Shown: positions 1 through 4,900 of the stretch, piece by piece
Layout of the letters: the number at the start of each line of letters is the position of its first letter
Position numbering within the stretch: the first letter of the stretch is position 1
Assembly (NCBI GenBank): GCA_025357995.1
Contig: JANYLF010000089.1
Span: forward strand, 1-7,828
Direction: 5' to 3'
Length of the DNA stretch: 7,828 nucleotides
From: Acidimicrobiia bacterium
Lineage (GTDB): Bacteria; Actinomycetota; Acidimicrobiia; IMCC26256; JAENVU01
The notes under the pieces: generated by a model
Databases searched by the model: none
The model's input: the letters and a program-made list of their open reading frames with translations, nothing else
What the model was told of the DNA's origin: nothing
Made by a program: the position numbers and the translations under genes

Positions 1-926
1 CCCAGCATCGTGAGCAGGACTCCGATCGTGGTGCCAATCGCGACGCCACGGAACGTCTCGGTATTGAGGATCAACAAACCCAGCAACGCGATGACGACCG
101 TGGAGCCGGCGAACAACACCGCGCGTCCTGCCGTGTCGAGCGCGGTCACGACCGCGGTCTCGGGATCGTGACCCTTGGCGAGCGTTTCGCGGTATCGGGT
201 GACGATGAACAGCGCGTAGTCGATCCCGACACCGATCGAAATCATGAGGACGGCTTGAGTCGTGAAGTCCGGCATGTTGAACACGTTGGCGACGAGCTTC
301 ACGACGGCGACGCCGCAGCCGATGCCCGCGAGCGCGGTCGCGATCGGCAAACCCATCGCGAGCAGCGAGCCGAACGCGACGAGCAAGATGATCATCGCGA
401 GGATGAGACCGATCGCCTCACTCCCGAACGACGCTTCCTTGAAGATTTGGCTGCCCAGCTCGATCTGGAGACCCGGCACGTGCATGCCGTCGCGCAAGTT
501 TCGGATCTTGGTGGCCGCGGTTCCGTACGCCGCGGTGTTGCGATCCTTGAAGTCGAGCGCCGCGTACGCGACGGTGCCGTCGCGAGAGATCTGGCGCGGC
601 TGGTCGTATGGGCTTTCGATCTGGGTCCCCGGGACCTGTTGGGTGATCCGCTGGAAGAACGGATCCATCGCGGCGCGGATTGCGGGCTGGCGCACACCGT
701 CCTTGGTCGTGAACACGATCTTGGCCTGCACGCCGGCGCGCTGCTCGAACCCCTGGTCCTTCAGGATCTTGAACGCGCGCTCGCTCTCCGAGCCCGGGAG
801 ACCGAACTGCACCTTGAACACGCCGCCACTCGTGCTCGCGGCGAACGACAGCCCGACGAGCAGCACGATCCACGCAGCGAGGACGGCGCGGCGGTGGTGA
901 TAACAGGCGCGGGCCAGCTTCTGCAT
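1..926 (-). CDS. MMPL/RND-family membrane transporter, N-terminal part (runs off left edge)
   Basis: This is the first 308 codons of an integral membrane exporter; the 3' end lies beyond base 1. MMPL proteins are proton-driven RND-superfamily pumps that move lipids or other hydrophobic compounds across the inner membrane. Visible order: TM1 at about residues 14-30, an extracytoplasmic domain at about 31-165, then closely spaced TM helices at about 170-187, 189-213, 222-243 and 267-288, with another starting at about 292. The family hallmark GVGIDYALFIVTRYRE sits at residues 232-247; its Asp236-Tyr237 pair matches the proposed proton-relay residues. The ATG at 926 is preceded by GGAG with a 6-base spacer, which fixes the start. 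Full-length members are usually 700-1000 residues, so less than half is present. The flavoenzyme gene lies 72 bases upstream on the same strand and could share its transcript. The family call is secure; the cargo is unknown. Confidence 0.93.
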   Translation of the reverse strand, partial: MQKLARACYHHRRAVLAAWIVLLVGLSFAASTSGGVFKVQFGLPGSESERAFKILKDQGFEQRAGVQAKIVFTTKDGVRQPAIRAAMDPFFQRITQQVPGTQIESPYDQPRQISRDGTVAYAALDFKDRNTAAYGTAATKIRNLRDGMHVPGLQIELGSQIFKEASFGSEAIGLILAMIILLVAFGSLLAMGLPIATALAGIGCGVAVVKLVANVFNMPDFTTQAVLMISIGVGIDYALFIVTRYRETLAKGHDPETAVVTALDTAGRAVLFAGSTVVIALLGLLILNTETFRGVAIGTTIGVLLTML

Positions 927-932
927 CGGGAA

Positions 933-938
933 CTCCAG
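933..938 (-). promoter_or_regulatory. Ribosome binding site of the MMPL gene
   Basis: On the minus strand CTGGAG lies 6 bases before the ATG at 926. It is the best Shine-Dalgarno-like match near that start, and it supports this ATG directly before the MQKLARACYHHRR cytoplasmic N-terminus. Confidence 0.55.
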
Positions 939-968
939 GGAAAGTCGGGGGCCCGCGAAGGCTAGGAC

Positions 969-993
969 GACACGTTCGCAGTCACACCGTGTC
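969..993. repeat. Inverted repeat between flavoenzyme and MMPL genes
   Basis: GACACG (969-974) and CGTGTC (988-993) are perfect 6-base inverted arms around a 13-base loop. They lie in the 72-base gap just after the flavoenzyme stop. No T-run follows on the minus strand, so it is not a standard intrinsic terminator. It could be a weak hairpin that partly uncouples the two genes, or chance. Confidence 0.25.
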
Positions 994-998
994 CCGCG

Positions 999-2441
999 TC
1001 ACGCGCGATGGTGCTGACGGAGGGCGAGGCGCGCGGCGTGGAGTCCGGCCATGCCGTGGACGCCGCCCCCGGGCGGGGTGGACGCCGAACAGAGATACAC
1101 GCCCGGGATCGATGTGGTCCACGGATGGAGAGACGCGATCGGCCGAATGAACATCTGGCGAAGGTCGCCGGCACCGCCATTGATATCGCCACCCACGTAG
1201 TTCCCGTTGTGGGCTTCCATCGCCGCGGTGTTCATGGTGTGACGGCCGATCACCGTGTCGGCGAAGCCGGGCGCGAACCGTTCGAGTTGCGTCTCGATTG
1301 CGGCGGTCTGATCGACGGTCGATCCGTTCGGCACGTGACAGTACGCCCACGCGACGTGCGCGCCCGCGGGCGCGCGGCGTGGGTCCATGACCGTCGGTTG
1401 CACCACGATCACGTACGGCCGTTCCGGGTGTTCGCCGCGGGCGACCGCGGCCTCGGCCTCCAGAATCTCCTCGAGCGGCCCTCCGAGGTGCACGGTCCCT
1501 GCGCGGCGCACGTCGGAGTTGGTCCATGGGATCGGCTCGCGCAGGGCCCAATCGACCTTGAAGACTCCCGGCCCGTATCGGTACCGGGTCAGCGCGCGCC
1601 GGTACCGGCCGGTGATCCGGTCCCCGCCGATGCGCAGCATTTGGCGCGGTGTGATGTCGAGCAACGTGGTGGCCGTCGGCGGGAGTTCGCCGAGATCATC
1701 CACGCGATGTTCGGTCACGATCTCGCCTCCGAGCTCGGTCAGGATCGCGCCGAGTGCGTTTGCGAGTTGCTGGCTGCCGCCGCGCGCCACGGGCCACCCG
1801 CTCGCGTGCGCCAGCAGCCCGAGGAACAATCCGTAGCCCGCGGTACCCGGGTTGGTGAGCGGCTGGATAGCGTGCGCCGACGCGCCCGCGAGCAGTGCGC
1901 GGGGTTCGTCGCCGTCGAACGTGGCGCGTGCGAGGTGCTGCGCGCTGCGAATCGCACGACGGCCGAATCGCGCGGCCGCGATCGGCGCGCGCGGCGGCGA
2001 GAGCGGCGACATCACTGTCTCGACCAGTTGTGGTGCAGCATCGACGAGTGGTTGCACCAGGCGCGTGTACGCACGGCCGTCGGCCGGCGAAAACGCGTCG
2101 GCGGTGCGGGTGACGTCCCGGTAGAGCAGTGCGGCGCGGCCGTCGTCGAGCGGATGCGCGAACTGGATCTCCGGTTCGACCCATTCCACGCCGTGATCGG
2201 CCAATGCCAGATCGCGAAGCGCGGGCGAGGCCACGCCCAACGCGTGGACGGTGGAGCAGACGTCGTGCACGAACCCCGGCTCCGTGAGCTCACCCGATCG
2301 CAGGCCACCACCAATGATGGGCCCGGCTTCGAGCAGCAACACCTTCCGACCGGCGCGTGCCAACCTGATCGCGCCTACGAGCCCGTTCGGCCCGGCGCCC
2401 ACCACGACGGCGTCATACCCGGAGCGGCTCACACGCACCAT
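999..2441 (-). CDS. FAD-dependent NAD(P)-type oxidoreductase, phytoene desaturase/PYROXD2-like
   Basis: A 480-residue flavoprotein of the CrtI/phytoene-desaturase superfamily, which oxidises or isomerises hydrophobic substrates using FAD. The N-terminal Rossmann motif GAGPNG is at residues 15-20, with the ribose-binding Glu at 38 (VLLLEAG), followed by IIGGGLRSGE. The C-terminal family signature (PGVYLCSASTPPGGGVHGMAG, about 446-466) closes the FAD site. Length is slightly short of the usual 500-540. The reading frame stays open to 2795, but that overlaps the divergent HhH gene and the added residues do not look like this family, so the ATG at 2441, nine codons before the first beta strand, is preferred. 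No good ribosome binding site precedes it; a GTG at 2477 (12 codons upstream) is the alternative. No carotenoid gene is nearby, so a role in carotenoid synthesis is not supported. The MMPL gene lies downstream on the same strand. Substrate unknown. Confidence 0.9.
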   Translation of the reverse strand: MVRVSRSGYDAVVVGAGPNGLVGAIRLARAGRKVLLLEAGPIIGGGLRSGELTEPGFVHDVCSTVHALGVASPALRDLALADHGVEWVEPEIQFAHPLDDGRAALLYRDVTRTADAFSPADGRAYTRLVQPLVDAAPQLVETVMSPLSPPRAPIAAARFGRRAIRSAQHLARATFDGDEPRALLAGASAHAIQPLTNPGTAGYGLFLGLLAHASGWPVARGGSQQLANALGAILTELGGEIVTEHRVDDLGELPPTATTLLDITPRQMLRIGGDRITGRYRRALTRYRYGPGVFKVDWALREPIPWTNSDVRRAGTVHLGGPLEEILEAEAAVARGEHPERPYVIVVQPTVMDPRRAPAGAHVAWAYCHVPNGSTVDQTAAIETQLERFAPGFADTVIGRHTMNTAAMEAHNGNYVGGDINGGAGDLRQMFIRPIASLHPWTTSIPGVYLCSASTPPGGGVHGMAGLHAARLALRQHHRA

Positions 2442-2501
2442 TGTGGTCGCGGCCGCGCTCCGGGTTGTGAGCTTCACCTGATGATGCCGCGGGCGAGCCA
2501 A

Positions 2502-2507
2502 TAGGCT
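2502..2507 (+). promoter_or_regulatory. Possible -10 element giving a leaderless transcript of the HhH gene
   Basis: TAGGCT fits the actinobacterial -10 pattern TANNNT. It ends 6 bases before the ATG at 2514, so a transcript starting at the usual distance would begin at or next to the A of the start codon. No strong Shine-Dalgarno sequence precedes this ATG and no clear -35 is visible. Weak evidence from a short motif. Confidence 0.3.
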
Positions 2508-2513
2508 GGGTGC

Positions 2514-3092
2514 ATGGCGCGCGCAACGTTTCCCGTGACCGGTGATGCCGAGGCCGATCAGCTGCTGGTCGACGAGCCGCTCGCGTTGGTGATCGGCATG
2601 CTGCTCGATCAACAGGTCCCGATGGAGTGGGCGTTCAAGGGGCCGGCCACATTGAAGGCGCGCTTGGGTGCACTCGACGCGCATGCGATCGCGGCCATGA
2701 CACCCGAGGCGCTCGACGACGTCTTCCGCACGAAGCCCGCGTTGCATCGCTACCCGTCGGCGATGGCCAAGCGCACCCACGGGCTGTGTCAGCACCTCGT
2801 CGACGAGTACGACGGCGACACCGCCAAGATCTGGCGACGGGTGAAAGACCCGGCGGTGGTGTTCGATCGGATCCGGGCGCTGCCCGGATACGGCGACGAG
2901 AAGGCGAAGATCCTGTTGGCGATCCTCGGCAAGCGCCTGGGCAAGGCGCCGGTGGGTTGGGAGAAGCTCGCCGGACCGTTCGGCGATCCCACCCCCCGCT
3001 CCGTGGCCGACATCGACTCCCGGGAGGCGTTTGTGCGGGTCAGGGCGTGGAAGAAGGAACAGAAGGCCAAAGGCAAAGCGAAGACTGAGTAA
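2514..3092 (+). CDS. HhH-GPD-type base excision repair family protein
   Basis: A 192-residue, probably cytoplasmic protein resembling the small actinobacterial HhH-GPD group. The N-terminal segment LVIGMLLDQQVPMEWAFKGP (about 25-44) is typical of that group and corresponds to the first helices of the glycosylase fold. The helix-hairpin-helix DNA-binding loop is LPGYGDEKA at 123-131. In endonuclease III-type enzymes a catalytic Lys sits in this hairpin and an Asp about 18 residues later. Here the Lys-equivalent position looks like Glu129 (Lys130 is adjacent), and the expected Asp region is around Val147-Gly148. Only one Cys (92) is present, so there is no [4Fe-4S] cluster. The C-terminus is Lys-rich (179-190). 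Such proteins are sometimes labelled HesB-like, wrongly. The gene is divergent from the flavoenzyme across 72 bases. Family membership is good; base-excising activity is only inferred. Confidence 0.87.
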   Translation: MARATFPVTGDAEADQLLVDEPLALVIGMLLDQQVPMEWAFKGPATLKARLGALDAHAIAAMTPEALDDVFRTKPALHRYPSAMAKRTHGLCQHLVDEYDGDTAKIWRRVKDPAVVFDRIRALPGYGDEKAKILLAILGKRLGKAPVGWEKLAGPFGDPTPRSVADIDSREAFVRVRAWKKEQKAKGKAKTE

Positions 3093-3098
3093 CCCGAC

Positions 3099-3113
3099 TG
3101 CACATCTCGTGCA
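3099..3113. repeat. 15-bp inverted repeat, candidate operator
   Basis: TGCAC (3099-3103) and GTGCA (3109-3113) are perfect inverted arms around a 5-base spacer. The site begins 7 bases after the HhH stop and covers the candidate -35 of the lipoprotein promoter, where a dimeric repressor could block RNA polymerase. It could instead form a small hairpin in the HhH transcript; no T-run follows. Confidence 0.35.
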
Positions 3114-3127
3114 ATATTCGGTAAGGT
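3099..3127 (+). promoter_or_regulatory. Candidate sigma-70-type promoter of the lipoprotein gene
   Basis: TGCACA (3099-3104, 4 of 6 matches to TTGACA) and TAAGGT (3122-3127, fits TANNNT) are separated by exactly 17 bases. Transcription would start near 3134, leaving a leader of about 24 bases that holds the GGGGG ribosome binding site. The placement in the only gap before the lipoprotein gene supports it. Confidence 0.4.
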
Positions 3128-3145
3128 GGTTTCACTTCTCGAGTT

Positions 3146-3150
3146 GGGGG
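3146..3150 (+). promoter_or_regulatory. Ribosome binding site of the lipoprotein gene
   Basis: A GGGGG run lies 7 bases before the GTG at 3158. It decides this start, which also gives a textbook lipoprotein signal peptide beginning MRLNRR. Confidence 0.55.
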
Positions 3151-3157
3151 TTACCGA

Positions 3158-4030
3158 GTGCGCTTGAATCGCCGCTTTTCGTCAGTTGTCATCGGCCTTG
3201 TCGTCGTTGTCGGCCTCGCCGCGTGCGGGAGCAGTAGCTCCAAGCAGGGCGCGAGCACGACCAAGACCGCGGCCAACGGAGGCATGTCGGCCCAAGAGAT
3301 GCTCTGCATGGGCCAGCACTACCGCCAGGACAATCCCAGCAAGTGCACGGGTGGATCTGCGAACACGGGTCCGGCGTACACGTTGGCGCACCCCCTCACC
3401 GTGCTGCCTGACGGGCTCGTCGATCCGACCAAGGTCGACCTGTCCGGTGTGAAGGGCGTGACACCGCAGCAGCAGAAGGCCGCGACCGATCTGCTGGTGT
3501 CGACGATCAAGCTTTTGCCGCGGTGGAGCGACATCAACGTTGCGAAGGCCGACGGGTTCCAGTCGATCGGTGACGGACTCACCGGCGAAGAGCACCTGCT
3601 GCACTGGGACTGGGTCGACGACAACACGATCTTCGACCCGACGCACCCGGAGTCGCTGGTCTACAAGGTCGACCGCGCGACGGGAACGCGGACGCTCGAA
3701 GCGGCGATGTACATCATGCCGAAGCAGTACACCTTCGACAACCCGCCGCCGATCAACAGCCCACTTGTGCAGTTCCACTACCACGACAACCTCTGCTTCA
3801 CCAAGGCGACCGCAACCGAAGGTCCCCAAGTCCGGGGTCTCACGGACGCGCAGGGCAACTGCACCTCGGCCTTCGCGCCGGACAAATTCAACCCCAACAT
3901 CCAGGTGCACGTGTGGATCCGGCCGAACGACTGCGGTCCCTTCGCGGCGCTCCTCGGTGTGGGTGCCGGCCAGATCAAGGCCGGCGCCGAACGCTCCTGC
4001 GTTCACGGCCACACTCGCCTCGGTTTGTAG
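3158..4030 (+). CDS. Secreted lipoprotein of unknown function, His/Cys-rich
   Basis: A 290-residue protein with a lipoprotein signal: basic start (MRLNRR), hydrophobic core at 9-20 and lipobox Leu20-Ala21-Ala22-Cys23. It should be lipidated on Cys23 and held on the outer face of the membrane. A Ser/Thr/Gly/Lys-rich linker (24-42) precedes the folded part. The mature protein has six more cysteines (50, 63, 213, 235, 259, 281), enough for three disulfides. Histidine-rich clusters stand out: HLLHWDW (146-152), HYHD (207-210), HVW (251-253) and HGH (283-285). The core pattern, with a P-E-S-L-V-Y stretch, a 'LEAAMYIMP' strand and a late HVWI-RPN segment, resembles secreted actinobacterial and proteobacterial hypothetical proteins I recall with '(H)PE.L.Y' and 'HVW' motifs and no known function. 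Metal binding is an inference from the His clusters. The GTG start has a good ribosome binding site. It lies 65 bases after the HhH gene, probably with its own promoter. Confidence 0.88.
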   Translation: MRLNRRFSSVVIGLVVVVGLAACGSSSSKQGASTTKTAANGGMSAQEMLCMGQHYRQDNPSKCTGGSANTGPAYTLAHPLTVLPDGLVDPTKVDLSGVKGVTPQQQKAATDLLVSTIKLLPRWSDINVAKADGFQSIGDGLTGEEHLLHWDWVDDNTIFDPTHPESLVYKVDRATGTRTLEAAMYIMPKQYTFDNPPPINSPLVQFHYHDNLCFTKATATEGPQVRGLTDAQGNCTSAFAPDKFNPNIQVHVWIRPNDCGPFAALLGVGAGQIKAGAERSCVHGHTRLGL

Positions 4031-4040
4031 CCGCGAGGTA

Positions 4041-4058
4041 GGGAGCCCACGAGCTCCC
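4041..4058. terminator. Hairpin between the convergent lipoprotein and SDR genes
   Basis: GGGAGC (4041-4046) pairs perfectly with GCTCCC (4053-4058) around a 6-base loop. It lies 10 bases after the lipoprotein stop, in the 61-base gap between two convergent genes. There is no proper U-tract, only CCTTT a few bases further on the plus strand. It could act as a two-way weak terminator or transcript end stabiliser. Confidence 0.4.
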
Positions 4059-4091
4059 CAGGTCCTTTGACGGGCGACCGGACGAGCAATT

Positions 4092-4865
4092 TTAGTGTGT
4101 GGTCAGGCCACCGTCGATGACGAGGGCCTGGCCGGTCATAAAGCTGGACGCGTCGCTCGCGAGGAACAGCGCGCCGTTCGCGATCTCCTCCGGGCTGGCC
4201 ATGCGCTTGATCAATCCGGCGTTGGCCATGGCGTGCTGCGCGGCCTCGTCGTTGTTGCGGACCATGTCGGTGTCGGTCGTTCCCGGCGCGAGGGCGTTGG
4301 CGCGAATTCCGAACTCGGCGAACTCCGCAGCCATGGCCCGCGTCATCTGAAGGACGGCGGCCTTCGCTGAGCAGTACATCGACAGGTACTTTCCGTGGGT
4401 GAACGCGCCCGCGCTGATGACATTGACGATGTTGCCGTGCCCACTCGCGACGAGAAGCGGCAGCGCGTGTTGCACGAGGAACAACGGACCGCGCAGGTTC
4501 GTCCCGTAGGACGACTCCCACGCCTCGGGAGTGATCGCGCCGATCGGCAGACCGAGCGCATTGGCGGCGTTGTTCACCACGATGTCGATGCCGCCGAGCT
4601 GATCGACGGTGGTAGCGACGAGCGCCTCGAGTTGGTCGACTCGACCGGTGTGCGTCGGTACCGCGATCGCGGTACCACCTTCCGCTCCAATGGCGTCGGC
4701 CACCGCGGTGCACGCGTCGGCCTTGCGGCTCGCGATCACGACGCGCGCGCCACATGCCGCGAACGTCTCCGCGATGGCGCGACCGATGCCGCGGCTCCCG
4801 CCGGTGACGATCGCCACTCGGTCGGTAAGGTCGAACTGATGATTGATGTCGGCTCGGGTGCGCAT
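4092..4865 (-). CDS. SDR-family NAD(P)-dependent oxidoreductase
   Basis: A 257-residue classical short-chain dehydrogenase/reductase, the usual length for this family. It should reduce or oxidise a carbonyl/hydroxyl group with a nicotinamide cofactor in the cytoplasm. Cofactor motif TGGSRGIG is at 21-28 and NNAA at 98-101. The catalytic tetrad is visible: Asn123, Ser151, Tyr164 and Lys168 (YCSAK). The second strand ends IASRK with no acidic residue, which favours NADP(H) over NAD(H). The C-terminus MTGQALVIDGG (243-253) is typical. The frame stays open to an ATG at 4973, but the extra 36 residues overlap the divergent glycosylase gene and do not look like SDR sequence, so the ATG at 4865 is chosen. 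Its ribosome binding site is weak (GGCGAG about 9 bases upstream). Substrate cannot be told from sequence; it resembles FabG or glucose-dehydrogenase-like general members. A 20-bp perfect palindrome lies inside the gene. Confidence 0.94.
   Translation of the reverse strand: MRTRADINHQFDLTDRVAIVTGGSRGIGRAIAETFAACGARVVIASRKADACTAVADAIGAEGGTAIAVPTHTGRVDQLEALVATTVDQLGGIDIVVNNAANALGLPIGAITPEAWESSYGTNLRGPLFLVQHALPLLVASGHGNIVNVISAGAFTHGKYLSMYCSAKAAVLQMTRAMAAEFAEFGIRANALAPGTTDTDMVRNNDEAAQHAMANAGLIKRMASPEEIANGALFLASDASSFMTGQALVIDGGLTTH
4657..4676. repeat. 20-bp perfect palindrome inside the SDR gene
   Basis: GGTACCGCGATCGCGGTACC is identical to its own reverse complement. It encodes part of GTAIAV in the SDR, between the cofactor-binding strands. 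The centre GCGATCGC is the octamer known as HIP1 in cyanobacteria, flanked by two GGTACC sites. No spacer, so it could extrude only a tight cruciform; it may simply be codon choice in a GC-rich gene. Confidence 0.5.
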
Positions 4866-4900
4866 CGGTACAGTCTCGCCGCTCGGTTCGGTGTGGTCGC
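4866..4900. promoter_or_regulatory. 35-base divergent start region between the SDR and glycosylase genes
   Basis: Only 35 bases separate the two start codons, too little for two full independent promoters. At least one promoter must lie inside the neighbouring coding sequence. On the plus strand TACAGT (4869-4874) fits TANNNT and would start transcription near 4881, 20 bases before the GTG at 4901; TTGATG (4843-4848) is a possible but badly spaced -35 (20 bases). Confidence 0.3.

Noticed and set aside
168..965. Plus-strand open frames across the MMPL gene
   Set aside because: Translations are dominated by Arg, Asp, Glu and His with no family resemblance. The minus strand encodes a clear MMPL protein with its DY motif.
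1358..1375. 18-bp GC-only palindrome GCGCGCCCGCGGGCGCGC in the flavoenzyme gene
   Set aside because: It is low-complexity alternating G/C sequence encoding an Arg-Ala-Pro-Ala stretch; such palindromes are expected in DNA of this composition.
1579..1609. Repeated CGGTACCGG blocks
   Set aside because: They encode repeated Tyr-Arg residues (RYR...RYRYG) in the flavoenzyme and are explained by codon use.
1008..2504. A 498-codon open frame on the plus strand opposite the flavoenzyme
   Set aside because: It is the antisense shadow of a confident minus-strand gene. The translation is Arg/Gly-rich with no recognisable domain, as expected for GC-rich codons read on the other strand.
2442..2795. N-terminal extension of the flavoenzyme to 2795
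   Set aside because: It lies antisense to the HhH gene, and FAD enzymes of this family begin just before the GxGxxG strand.
3182..4012. A 276-codon minus-strand frame opposite the lipoprotein
   Set aside because: The plus-strand gene has a GTG with a ribosome binding site, a signal peptide and a lipobox. The antisense translation is charged low-complexity sequence.
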